In this document: piece by piece, positions 36,923 through 44,813 of the stretch
Numbering within the stretch: the stretch's first letter is position 1
Layout of the letters: each line of letters begins with the position of its first letter
Source: RBG-16-66-20 sp964564865
Lineage (GTDB): Bacteria > Pseudomonadota > Gammaproteobacteria > Burkholderiales > SG8-39
Length of the DNA stretch: 64,000 nucleotides
Assembly: GCA_964564865.1 (NCBI GenBank)
Contig: CAZMDA010000002.1
Coordinates: forward strand, 1 to 64,000
Reading direction: 5' to 3'
Translations under genes and position numbers: made by a program
Notes under the pieces: generated by a model
Databases searched by the model: none
Told to the model about the DNA's origin: nothing
The model's input: the letters and a program-made list of their open reading frames with translations, nothing else

Positions 36923-37870
36923 GTGAAGCTCGCCAAGCTGCTCTGCGTCCTTGCTGTCCTCGGCGTCGCCCAGGCCCATGCCCAGGGCTTTCCTTCCAAG
37001 CCGATCCGCATCGTGGTGCCGTTCCCGCCCGGGGGCAGCACCGACGTCATCGGGCGGCGCATCGCGGAGAAGTTCCAGGCCTCCATGGGCCAGCCGGCGA
37101 TCGTCGAGAACAAGCCGGGCGCGGGCGGCGCCGTCGGCGCCGCGGAGGTGGCGCGCGCCGCGCCCGACGGCCACACGCTGCTGGTCGGCGTCACCGGCTC
37201 CAACGCGGTGAGCTACTCGCTCAACCCCAAGCTGCCCTACCAGCCGAAGGACTTCGCGCCGGTGTCGCTGGTGGTCTCGGCGCCGCTCACCATCGTGGTC
37301 GGCCCGTCGGTGGCGGCGAGGAACCTGAAGGAGCTGGCGGCGCTGAACCAGGCCCTCAACCACGGCACGCCCGGCAACGGCACCTCGATGCACCTCACCG
37401 CGGAGATGTTCAACCTCGCCGCGGGCACCAAGTTCGTGCACGTGCCCTACAAGGGGACCGCCGCGGCGCTGAACGACCTCATCGGCGGCCAGATCCAGAT
37501 GATGTTCGGCGACTTCCTCATCACGCTGCCGCAGGTGAAGGCGGGCAAGATCCGCGCGCTGGCGGTGACCTCGGCGCAGCGCCATCCGCTGCTGCCGGAG
37601 GTGCCGACGGTGGCCGAGGCGGGCTACCCGGGCTTCGAGGCGCTGTCCTGGCAGGGCCTGTTCGCGCCGGCGGGCACGCCGGCCGCGGTGCTGTCGAAGC
37701 TCAATGCCGAGCTGGTGAAGGCCATCGGCGCCCCGGACATGAAGGAGTACTTCGCCACGCAGGGCTTCTTCGTCGGCGGCAACTCGCCCGAGGAGTTCCG
37801 CGCCTTCGTCGACCGGGAGATCCCGAAATGGGCGCAGATCATCAAGTCGGCCAACGTGACGCTGAACTGA
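36923..37870 (+). CDS. Bug/TctC-family periplasmic solute-binding protein
   Basis: The 315-residue protein starts at GTG, 5 nt after AAGGAG. It has a signal peptide ending AHAQG and the Bug motifs IRIVVPFPPGGSTDVIGRR, PDGHTLLVGVTGS and FVHVPYKGTAAALNDLIGG. It is divergent from the Rieske/GS genes, so it may bind their substrate or a product. No tripartite membrane subunits are adjacent. Confidence 0.93.
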   Translation: MKLAKLLCVLAVLGVAQAHAQGFPSKPIRIVVPFPPGGSTDVIGRRIAEKFQASMGQPAIVENKPGAGGAVGAAEVARAAPDGHTLLVGVTGSNAVSYSLNPKLPYQPKDFAPVSLVVSAPLTIVVGPSVAARNLKELAALNQALNHGTPGNGTSMHLTAEMFNLAAGTKFVHVPYKGTAAALNDLIGGQIQMMFGDFLITLPQVKAGKIRALAVTSAQRHPLLPEVPTVAEAGYPGFEALSWQGLFAPAGTPAAVLSKLNAELVKAIGAPDMKEYFATQGFFVGGNSPEEFRAFVDREIPKWAQIIKSANVTLN

Positions 37871-37874
37871 TCGC

Positions 37875-38630
37875 CTAAGGCTGCAGGAACGCCGCCATCA
37901 GCGCGGCGACGCGCCCGGGGCACTCGATCAGCAGGGCGTGGCGCATGCCGGCGAGGATCTCCAGCCGCGAGCCGGCGATGCGCTGGTGCATCAGCCGCGC
38001 CATGCGCGCGGTGGCGGCGGCGTCGAATTCGCCGGCCACCACCAGCGTCGGCGCGCGGATCTCGCCCAGGCGCTCGACGAAGTCGCCCTTCGCGAACACC
38101 GCGAAGGCGTGCAGGTAGGACACCGGGTCGCAGGCCATGAACTGGCGCACGCGCGCCTCCACCGCCTCCGGGTGCTCGCGCCGGAAGGCGTCGCTGAACC
38201 AGAACTCGCGGTTGCCGGCGGCGATCGCCGCCAGGCCCTTCTCGCGCACCACCTCGATGCGCGCCGCCGAGCGCGCCTGTTCCTCCGGCGTGCGCCCCGC
38301 GACCGTGGCGACCAGCACCAGCCTGTCGACGCGCTCGGGCGCCTCCAGCGCGATGGCCTGCGCGATCAGGCCGCCGAGCGAGAAGCCGGCGATCGACGCC
38401 TTGCGCACGCCCAGCTCGTCCATGACGTCGGTGACGTCGCGCGCCAGGTCCTGCACCGTCACCGGCGAGCCGATCAGGGGCGAGCGGCCGTGGCCCCGCA
38501 AGTCCACGCGGATGGTGCGGAAGCGCCGCGGCAGCGCGGATACCACGCCGTCCCACATCCCGCCGTCGCCGCCCACGCCGTGCACCAGCACCAGCGGCTC
38601 GCCTTCGCCCTCGGCGCGGTACGCGATCAC
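37875..38630 (-). CDS. Alpha/beta hydrolase (3-oxoadipate enol-lactonase-like)
   Basis: The 251-residue hydrolase has an HGVGG oxyanion segment, nucleophile Ser in GFSLGG, acid Asp in AGEFDAAA and catalytic His in GMRHALL. The overall layout resembles PcaD enol-lactonases and related C-C or ester hydrolases. The GTG start overlaps the upstream small gene stop by 4 bp (GTGA). Convergent with the Bug gene at a 4-bp gap. Confidence 0.85.
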   Translation of the reverse strand: MIAYRAEGEGEPLVLVHGVGGDGGMWDGVVSALPRRFRTIRVDLRGHGRSPLIGSPVTVQDLARDVTDVMDELGVRKASIAGFSLGGLIAQAIALEAPERVDRLVLVATVAGRTPEEQARSAARIEVVREKGLAAIAAGNREFWFSDAFRREHPEAVEARVRQFMACDPVSYLHAFAVFAKGDFVERLGEIRAPTLVVAGEFDAAATARMARLMHQRIAGSRLEILAGMRHALLIECPGRVAALMAAFLQP

Positions 38631-38878
38631 CCGCCGATCGCCTTCCTGAGCGCGGCGAGCTCGCCGGGGACGGACGGTTGGGCCGGGAACGGGCGCTTCG
38701 CCTCGCCGTACCAGTAGCGGGCGTTCGGCAGGTCGCCCTCGAGGATGTGGACGATGCCGTGCGCCCAGCAGGCGAGCGCCGAGTCCTCGTCGCGCTGGAC
38801 GATGGCGTGCGCGGCCTGCCAGTCGCCGCGCGCCAGGTGCGCGAGCGCGTCGGAAAGCTCGGTGGTCGAAAGCGGCAT
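38627..38878 (-). CDS. Small helical (TPR-like) protein, unknown
   Basis: The 83-residue protein has helix pairs (ELSDALAHLARGDWQAAHAIVQ, ACWAHGIVHILEGDLPNARYWYGEA) typical of a short TPR-like hairpin repeat. The ATG at 38878 is the natural start; a longer frame to 38917 runs into the 10-bp tandem repeat. It is translationally coupled to the hydrolase. It has the look of a conserved beta-proteobacterial hypothetical protein. Confidence 0.7.
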   Translation of the reverse strand: MPLSTTELSDALAHLARGDWQAAHAIVQRDEDSALACWAHGIVHILEGDLPNARYWYGEAKRPFPAQPSVPGELAALRKAIGG

Positions 38879-38900
38879 CGAATAGAATCCCCGGCGCAAA

Positions 38901-38920
38901 ATACCACGGGATACCACGGG
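38901..38920. repeat. Two tandem copies of ATACCACGGG
   Basis: Positions 38901-38910 and 38911-38920 are identical. They lie in the 50-bp divergent gap between the small TPR-like gene and the ABC ATPase gene, just upstream of the unusual start of the latter. Confidence 0.8.
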
Positions 38921-38928
38921 ACCCTCGC

Positions 38929-39588
38929 CTGCTCCGCCTCAAAGACGTCTCCAAGCGCTTCGGTTCGCGGGTGCTCCTCCAGGGCGTATCGCTGGAGCTG
39001 GGCGAGGGCGAGTACGCCGCCATCGTCGGCGAGTCCGGCATCGGCAAGTCCACCCTGCTCAACATCATCGCCGGGCTGGAGCCGGCGGACGGGGGCAGCG
39101 TGCTGGTCGGCGAGGCCGACCTCGCCGCCATGGACGACGATGCGCGCACGCTGCTCAGGCGCGAGCAGTTCGGCTTCGTGTTCCAGGCCTTCCACATCCT
39201 GCCGCACCTCACCGTGGCGCAGAACGTCGGCCTGCCGCTGCTGCTGCGCGGCCGGCCGCAGGCGGAGATCGACGCCCGGACCGCCGACCTGATGGCCGCG
39301 GTGGGGCTGGCCGGGCGCGAGGCCAGCGCGCCGCGGGAGCTCTCGGGGGGCGAGCTGCAGCGCGTGGCCATCGCGCGCGCCCTGGTGGGCGACCCGAGGC
39401 TGGTGCTGGCGGACGAGCCGACCGGGAACCTGGATCCGGAGAACGCGCGCGGCGTGCTGGCGCTGCTGCGGGAGCAGGTGAAGGGGCGGGGGGCGGCCGG
39501 GATCCTCGTCACGCATTCCGAGGCCGCCGCCGCCGGGTGCGACAAGCGCTTTCGCCTGACCGCGCGCGGGCTCTCGCCGATTCCCTAG
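38929..39588 (+). CDS. ABC transporter ATP-binding protein (LolD/MacB-like), orphan
   Basis: The ATPase has Walker A GESGIGKST, signature LSGGELQRVAIARAL, Walker B LVLADEPTGNLD and the switch His in LVTHSE, in the LolD/MacB branch. The first NTG other than CTG is a GTG at 38971, but that would remove the first strand and A-loop region (RLKDVSKRF). CTG at 38929 restores a full 219-residue domain and is preferred here. No permease gene is adjacent. It ends in a CTAG shared with the convergent dehydrogenase. Confidence 0.8.
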   Translation: MLRLKDVSKRFGSRVLLQGVSLELGEGEYAAIVGESGIGKSTLLNIIAGLEPADGGSVLVGEADLAAMDDDARTLLRREQFGFVFQAFHILPHLTVAQNVGLPLLLRGRPQAEIDARTADLMAAVGLAGREASAPRELSGGELQRVAIARALVGDPRLVLADEPTGNLDPENARGVLALLREQVKGRGAAGILVTHSEAAAAGCDKRFRLTARGLSPIP

Positions 39589-40487
39589 GCGACGCGGTTC
39601 GCCAGCGCTTCGCCGCGCGCCAGGCGGCGGGCATTCTCCAGCGCCAGCCCCAGGCTGCGCGCGATCGTCTCCGGCGTGAGCCAGGCGAGGTGGGGCGAGG
39701 CGACCACGTTGGGCAGGGCGAGCAGGGGGTGCGCCGGGTTCACCGGCTCCTCGCCGAACACATCCAGGCCGGCGGCGCGCAGGTGGCCGGAGCGGAGGGC
39801 TTCCAGCAATCCGGCTTCATTCACCAATCCGCCCCGGGCGGTGTTGACGAGGATGGCGCCTTTCTTCATCCGGCGCGGATCGATCATGCCGCTCGTTTCG
39901 CTGGTCAAAGGCACATGGAGCGAGACGATGTCGGATTGCGAGAGCACGGTTTCGAGGTCGGCAGAAGACGCCGACCTCGACCAGTAGAAAACCGTGCAGC
40001 CCATCGCCTCGAGGATCGCTTTGAGGATCTTGGGAACGGCGCCATAGCCGACCAGGCCTACGGTCCGGCCGCCCAGTTCGCCGAAACTGTCCTGCAGGTT
40101 CCAGGCTTCCAGCCAGCCTCCGGGCTTCCGCACCGCGGCATCCAGCTCGCGAATCCTTCTCAGGCAGGCGAGCATCAGCAGCAGCGCCATCTCCGCCACC
40201 GCGCGGCTGTTGGTGCCCGGCAGGTTGCACACCGCGATGCCGCGCGCCTTGCAGGCCTCGACGTCGATGGTGTTCACGCCGCTGCCGATCTTGTGCACCA
40301 GGCGCAGCTTCGGCGCGCGGGCGATGACTTCCGCGGTCACCGGCTTGAGGACGTGCCAGAGGACTTCCACCTCCGGCAGCAGGCGGGCGAATGCGGCGTC
40401 GTCGCTCTCGGGGCAGAGCTCGACGCCCATGCCGGCCAGCTGCGAGCGCAGCGCGGCGCTGCCGTCGAAGTGGAACACGATCTTCAT
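39585..40487 (-). CDS. D-isomer-specific 2-hydroxyacid dehydrogenase
   Basis: The 300-residue NAD(P)-dependent enzyme has the nucleotide motif VGLVGYGAVPK (a variant of GxGxxG with Ala-Val after the second Gly). It keeps the catalytic Arg in NTARGGLVNE and the Glu in FGEEP, and has the His in SPHLAW. It reduces or oxidises a 2-keto/2-hydroxy acid. ATGA overlap with the enolase-like gene places it third in a kinase/enolase-like/dehydrogenase operon. Confidence 0.88.
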   Translation of the reverse strand: MKIVFHFDGSAALRSQLAGMGVELCPESDDAAFARLLPEVEVLWHVLKPVTAEVIARAPKLRLVHKIGSGVNTIDVEACKARGIAVCNLPGTNSRAVAEMALLLMLACLRRIRELDAAVRKPGGWLEAWNLQDSFGELGGRTVGLVGYGAVPKILKAILEAMGCTVFYWSRSASSADLETVLSQSDIVSLHVPLTSETSGMIDPRRMKKGAILVNTARGGLVNEAGLLEALRSGHLRAAGLDVFGEEPVNPAHPLLALPNVVASPHLAWLTPETIARSLGLALENARRLARGEALANRVA

Positions 40488-41743
40488 TTCTGGCCCAGGC
40501 GGCGAAAGAGCTTGCGCGCCGGGTAGGGCAGGGCGGCGGCGCCCAGCGCTTCCTCGATGCGCAGGCCCTCGTTCCATTTCGCCATGCGCTCGGAGCGGGC
40601 GAAGCTGCCCACCTTGAGCTGCGGCACGCCCCAGCCCACGGCGAGGTGCACGATGGACACGTCCTCGGTCTCGCCGGAGCGCGCCGAGACGATGGCGCCG
40701 TAGCCGGCCGCCTTCGCCGCCTCCCAGCAGGCGAGGGTCTCGGTGAGGGTGCCGACCTGGTTGGGCTTGAGGAGCACGGTGTTGCAGGCGCCCTGCCCCG
40801 CGGCGGCGGCGACGCGCGCGGCGCTGGTGACGAAGAAGTCGTCGCCCACTACCTGCACCCGGCTGCCGGCGGTGCGGGTGAAGGAGGCCATGGCCTCGGC
40901 GTCGTGCTCGGCGAACGGGTCCTCGATGGACACGATCGGGTAGCGCTCGATCCACGAGAGCAGCATGGCGTGCAATTGCTCGGCCGAGAGGCTGCGGTTC
41001 TCGACCGCGAGCCGGTAGCGGCCGTCCCGGTAGAACTGGTTGGCGGCGATGTCGAGCGCGATGGCGGCGTCCGTGCCGGGCTTGAAGCCGGCGTCGGCAA
41101 TCGCGCCGGTCAGTTCGGCAAGGCCTTCCTCGTTGGACTTGAAGGCCGGCCACCAGCCGCCCTCGTCGGCCACGCCCTGCAGCGCGCCCTTCTTCGCCAT
41201 CCGGGCGCCGGCGGCGCGGTAGATCTCCGCGGTCCATTCCAGGCTCTCGGCGAAGCTGCCGGCGCCGGTGCAGATCACCATGTAGTCCTGGATGTCGACG
41301 CGCGCGCCGGCGTGCGCGCCGCCGCCGAAGACCTGGATCTGCGGCACCGGCAGCGCCACCTTGCGCTCGCCTGCCAGGTGCTGCCACAGGGGTCTCCTCG
41401 CCGCCGCCGCGGCCGCGTGGGCGCAGGCGAGGGACACCGCCACGATCGCGTTGCCGCCCAGCCGGCTGCGGTCGGCGGTGCCGTCCAGCTTCACCAGCCG
41501 CTCGTCCAGCGTCGCCTGGTCGCGCGGATCGCTGCCGATGAGCGCGGTGCGGATGCGGCCGTTGATCGCCGCCACCGCCTTGGCCACGTCGATGCTCTTC
41601 GCCTCGCCGGCGCCGGTGGAGGCGCCCGCCGGGGCGATGGCGCGGCCCTGCTTGCCGTTCTTGAGCGTGATCTCCGCCTCGACGGTGGGGCGGCCGCGGG
41701 AATCCCAGACCTTGCGGCCGCGGATGTCTACGATGGTTGCCAT
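40484..41743 (-). CDS. Atypical enolase paralogue
   Basis: The 419-residue protein keeps the enolase metal ligands D231, E274 and D301, the base K326 (LLKPNQVGT), the acid-side E194 (ADEGG) and K377. Against my memory of canonical enolases, the conserved His of SHRSGETED is Ala (A354 in SARSGETED), QEF near the loop is QDY (D153), and the segment between GASTG and the next helix is shortened. These differences sit in or near the phosphate and substrate pocket, so it may act on a related phosphorylated acid rather than 2-phosphoglycerate. It is in an operon with a kinase and a 2-hydroxyacid dehydrogenase. Confidence 0.85.
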   Translation of the reverse strand: MATIVDIRGRKVWDSRGRPTVEAEITLKNGKQGRAIAPAGASTGAGEAKSIDVAKAVAAINGRIRTALIGSDPRDQATLDERLVKLDGTADRSRLGGNAIVAVSLACAHAAAAAARRPLWQHLAGERKVALPVPQIQVFGGGAHAGARVDIQDYMVICTGAGSFAESLEWTAEIYRAAGARMAKKGALQGVADEGGWWPAFKSNEEGLAELTGAIADAGFKPGTDAAIALDIAANQFYRDGRYRLAVENRSLSAEQLHAMLLSWIERYPIVSIEDPFAEHDAEAMASFTRTAGSRVQVVGDDFFVTSAARVAAAAGQGACNTVLLKPNQVGTLTETLACWEAAKAAGYGAIVSARSGETEDVSIVHLAVGWGVPQLKVGSFARSERMAKWNEGLRIEEALGAAALPYPARKLFRRLGQK

Positions 41744-42723
41744 GCCTGCCTGACCTGGTTGAGGTTCATGGGGGCGTCGCGCAGCAGCGCGCCGGCGACG
41801 GCGCGCACGCGGGCCTTCTGCTCATCGCGCTCGAGATACTCCACGGGCGACTTGCCGTCCACGCGCGCGAGCAGCAGGCCGGGGAGCAGCGAGGCGGCGC
41901 GGGCTTCCGCCGCGCCGGCCGGCTCCCAGTGCACGCCGGCGAGGTACGCCGCGCGCAGCGCGTCGAAAGATGCCAGGTAGGCAGTGGCGTGCTGCGGCCG
42001 CCACAGGCACTTCAGCAGCAGGTGGTTGAGGCAGAAGGCGAGGTCGAAGGCGGGATCGCCGTACCAGGCGCATTCCGCGTCCAGGAACACCGGGCCGCCG
42101 CGTCGCTCGCTGCCGCCGACCAGGATGTTCTTCGGGCTGACGTCGCCGTGCACCAGCGCGAGGCGCGTGGCGGCGGTTCGTTCCGCCAGCCGCGCCAGCT
42201 GCGCCGCATGCGCCGGGTGCGCGCGCGCCGTGGCGAGCAGGTAGGGCTCCAGCCGGATGGCGTGGAAGTTGGCGTCGGTGGCGAAGGCCCGCGCGATGTC
42301 CCCGCGTCCCGCGGTGGCGGCATGGATCGCGGCCAGGTCGCCGCCGACCCGGGCGGCGAAGGCGGGATCGGCGCGCCCGTCGCGCAGCTCGGCCTTCCAC
42401 AGCGGCAGCCCGCCCAGGTCCTCCATGGCGAAGACGCCGGCCTCGTCGTGCGCGAGCACCCGCGGCGCGGCGCCCGGCACGGCGGCACGGGCCGCCTCCA
42501 TCCAGCGCCACTCGAAGCGGTTGCGCTCCACCGGGGCTTCCCACACCTGCGCCACGCGCAGGCGCGCCAGCGCCTGCTTGACCACGATCGGCGCGCCGCC
42601 GCGCGGGCGCACGCGCCAGATGTCGGAGGACACGCCGCCGGCGAGGGCCTCGGCGGTCGGCGCCTCGTCCGCGGCCAGCAGGCCGCTCGCGCGCAGGAAC
42701 GCCTGCACGCGGTCAGGGAGCAA
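41728..42723 (-). CDS. APH-family small-molecule kinase
   Basis: The 331-residue kinase has an aminoglycoside-phosphotransferase fold. It has VVKQ with the ATP-binding Lys, the Brenner motif LVHGDVSPKNIL with catalytic Asp, and VFLDAECAWYGDPAFDLA with the metal Asp. The TTG at 42723 overlaps pdxH by 11 bp; a GTG at 42708 is the alternative. Its end overlaps the enolase-like gene by 16 bp. The family includes methylthioribose, choline and homoserine kinases as well as resistance enzymes; the neighbours favour a metabolic substrate. Confidence 0.82.
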   Translation of the reverse strand: MLPDRVQAFLRASGLLAADEAPTAEALAGGVSSDIWRVRPRGGAPIVVKQALARLRVAQVWEAPVERNRFEWRWMEAARAAVPGAAPRVLAHDEAGVFAMEDLGGLPLWKAELRDGRADPAFAARVGGDLAAIHAATAGRGDIARAFATDANFHAIRLEPYLLATARAHPAHAAQLARLAERTAATRLALVHGDVSPKNILVGGSERRGGPVFLDAECAWYGDPAFDLAFCLNHLLLKCLWRPQHATAYLASFDALRAAYLAGVHWEPAGAAEARAASLLPGLLLARVDGKSPVEYLERDEQKARVRAVAGALLRDAPMNLNQVRQAWQPS

Positions 42724-43354
42724 GGCGCTCAACGGTCCAGGCGGAAGCGGCCGCAGGATCCGGGCGGTACAGCAGGCGGTCATGGAGCCGGTTCTCGCGG
42801 CCCTGCCAGAACTCGATCCGGGAGGGCAGCACGCGGTAGCCGCCCCAGTGCGCCGGTCGCGGCGGGTTGTCGCCGTGCCGCGCTTTCTGCTCGGCCACGG
42901 CGCGCTCGAGCGCCTCGCGCCCCGGCACCACGGCGCTCTGCGTCGAGGCGTGCGCCGAGAGCCGGGCGCCGAGGGGGCGGCTGGCGAAGTACGCATCGGA
43001 GGCCGCCTCCGGCACCTTCTCCACCCGGCCCTCGATGCGCACCTGGCGCTCCAGCGGCGCCCAGAGGAAGACGAGGCACGCCTGCGGCCGCGCGGCAAGC
43101 TGGCGGCCCTTGCGGCTGTCGTAGTTGGTGTAGAAGACGAAGGCGCCGTCCTCGACGCCCTTGAGCAGGACGATGCGCGCATCCGGCTCGCCCGAACCGG
43201 ACACCGTGGCGAGCGTCATGGCGTTGGCGAGCGGCAGCTCCGCCGCGAGGGCCTCCCTGAACCAGAGCCCGAACTGCGCCAGCGGATCGGGCAGGGCGTC
43301 GGCCTCGGCCAGCCCGGCGCGCATGTATTCCTGCCTCAGGTCCGCGATGTTCAC
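42713..43354 (-). CDS. pdxH: Pyridoxamine 5'-phosphate oxidase
   Basis: The 213-residue FMN enzyme has the PdxH motifs ARIVLLKGVEDGAFVFYTNY (FMN and phosphate contacts) and the C-terminal IEFWQGRENRLHDRL...WTVERLAP. It oxidises PNP and PMP to PLP. The length is normal and the start is GTG. It shares a 22-bp divergent gap with the MBL gene in which the two -10 hexamers overlap. Confidence 0.96.
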   Translation of the reverse strand: MNIADLRQEYMRAGLAEADALPDPLAQFGLWFREALAAELPLANAMTLATVSGSGEPDARIVLLKGVEDGAFVFYTNYDSRKGRQLAARPQACLVFLWAPLERQVRIEGRVEKVPEAASDAYFASRPLGARLSAHASTQSAVVPGREALERAVAEQKARHGDNPPRPAHWGGYRVLPSRIEFWQGRENRLHDRLLYRPDPAAASAWTVERLAP

Positions 43355-43362
43355 CGGCGGAT

Positions 43363-43370
43363 TTTATAAT
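43363..43370. promoter_or_regulatory. Overlapping divergent -10 elements of pdxH and the MBL gene
   Basis: Plus strand TATAAT (43365-43370) ends 6 nt before the MBL GTG; minus strand TATAAA (43368-43363) ends 8 nt before the pdxH GTG. Both mRNAs would be leaderless or nearly so, and each -35 would lie inside the other gene. Confidence 0.55.
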
Positions 43371-43376
43371 GCGGCG

Positions 43377-44324
43377 GTGAAGCCCCCCTCGGTGTTCCAC
43401 TACGGCGCCGGCATCTGCGCCGTGGACAGCGTGTTCGATCGCGAGCAGCAGACCGCGATCCACCTCGTGGTCGAGGGCGGGCGCGCGGCGATCGTGGACA
43501 CCGGCACCGCGCGCGCCGCGCCCCTGGCGCTCGCCGCCCTGGCGCAGCAGGGGATCGGGCCCGATGCGGTGGACTACGTCGTCCTCACCCACGTCCACCT
43601 GGACCACGCCGGCGGCGCCGGCGTGCTCATGGCGCAATGTCCCAATGCGCGGCTTACCGTGCACCCCAGGGGTGCGCGGCACGTCATCGACCCGTCCCGT
43701 CTCCACGCGGCGACAGTGGCGATCTATGGCGAGGCGGAGACGCGCCGGATCTACGGCACGATCCTGCCGGTGGCGCGCGAGCGGGTGCTGGAGACCCCCG
43801 AGGGCGCCGATATCGCCCTTGCCGGGCGAAGGCTGCGGTTCCTGGATGCGCCGGGCCATGCACGCCACCATGTCGTCGTGCAGGACGAGGCCACCGGCCA
43901 CCTGTTCGCCGGGGACAGCTTCGGCCTGTCCTACCGGGAGCTGGACGCCGGCGGCCGCCAGTTCGCCTTCCCGACCACCAGCCCGTCGCAGTTCGACCCC
44001 CCGGCCCTGCGCCGCACGCTGGAGCGCATGCTTGCCCTGGCGCCGGAGGCGATCTATGTCGCGCACTTCGGGCAGGTGCGGGACGCGGCGCGCCTCGGCG
44101 CCGACCTGCTGCGCCTGGTGGAGGCGCATGCCGCGCTCGGCGAGCGCTGCCGGGGCGCGGGCGAGCGCCGGTTCCCGCTGCTGAAAGAAGGCGTTACCGC
44201 GCTGGTGCTGGCCGAGCGGGCGCGCCAGGGATGGGCGGTTTCGGAGCAGCAGGCGCTGGAAATCTTCGCGCTGGACATCGAACTGAACGCGCAGGGCCTC
44301 GACGCCTGGCTCGGCGCCGAGTGA
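43377..44324 (+). CDS. Metallo-beta-lactamase-fold hydrolase
   Basis: The 315-residue protein has the MBL metal motif THVHLDHAGG (H72, H74, D76, H77) and further ligands in PGHARHH and FAGDSFG, as in glyoxalase II-like hydrolases. The C-terminal 90 residues are helical. The GTG at 43377 has no SD but lies 6 nt after a perfect TATAAT. The substrate is unknown. Confidence 0.88.
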   Translation: MKPPSVFHYGAGICAVDSVFDREQQTAIHLVVEGGRAAIVDTGTARAAPLALAALAQQGIGPDAVDYVVLTHVHLDHAGGAGVLMAQCPNARLTVHPRGARHVIDPSRLHAATVAIYGEAETRRIYGTILPVARERVLETPEGADIALAGRRLRFLDAPGHARHHVVVQDEATGHLFAGDSFGLSYRELDAGGRQFAFPTTSPSQFDPPALRRTLERMLALAPEAIYVAHFGQVRDAARLGADLLRLVEAHAALGERCRGAGERRFPLLKEGVTALVLAERARQGWAVSEQQALEIFALDIELNAQGLDAWLGAE

Positions 44325-44352
44325 AAAAACGCCACGTTTCCCTCTGAAACGA

Positions 44353-44381
44353 TTGACATGCTCCGCCGGATTCGGCATCGT
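44353..44381 (+). promoter_or_regulatory. Candidate promoter of the SWIB gene
   Basis: A perfect -35 TTGACA (44353-44358) is followed after 17 nt by CATCGT (44376-44381), a weak -10. This leaves a leader of about 70 nt ending in a strong AGAGGAGA Shine-Dalgarno. Confidence 0.4.
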
Positions 44382-44459
44382 TGCGGCTCCGCTGCAGCAG
44401 TGCGGAGTGCATCACGGGATCCCAACGTTCCGTATCGATCGATTCAGAGGAGAAATCAG

Positions 44460-44747
44460 ATGGCGAAGAAGAAGGCGAAGAAGGCCGGCAAGAAGCGCAA
44501 GCCCAATGCGGCGTTCATGAAGCCGATGACCCCGACCGCGACCCTCGCGGCCGTGATCGGCGGCAGCGCGATGCCGCGCACCGAAGTCACCAAGAAGATC
44601 TGGGCCTACATCAAGCGCAACGGCCTGCAGGACAAGAAGAACCGCCGCAACATCAACGCCGACGAGAAGCTCAAGCCGGTGTTCGGCGGCAAGTCGACCG
44701 TCTCGATGTTCGAGATGACCAAGCTGGTCAACAAGCACCTGAAGTAA
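44460..44747 (+). CDS. SWIB/MDM2-domain basic protein
   Basis: The 95-residue protein has a Lys/Ala-rich basic N-terminal arm (about 1-15) and a SWIB domain (PMTPTATLAAVIGG...MPRTEVTKKIWAYIKRNGLQD...FGGKSTVSMFEMTKLVNKHLK). SWIB domains occur in eukaryotic chromatin remodellers and in chlamydial and beta-proteobacterial small proteins. The basic arm suggests DNA or RNA contact, perhaps a nucleoid protein. It is a single-gene unit with its own strong SD and terminator. Confidence 0.9.
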   Translation: MAKKKAKKAGKKRKPNAAFMKPMTPTATLAAVIGGSAMPRTEVTKKIWAYIKRNGLQDKKNRRNINADEKLKPVFGGKSTVSMFEMTKLVNKHLK

Positions 44748-44769
44748 CCCCGCACGAGACGCACGGCGA

Positions 44770-44798
44770 CCGGGGGCCACGAGCCCCCGGTTGCATTT
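44770..44798 (+). terminator. Intrinsic terminator after the SWIB gene
   Basis: Stem CCGGGGGC / GCCCCCGG (44770-44777 with 44783-44790) and a 5-nt loop is followed by TTGCATTT. The interrupted T-tract makes it moderate in strength. Confidence 0.65.
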
Positions 44799-44813
44799 CA
44801 GGGGGGGCATCGC

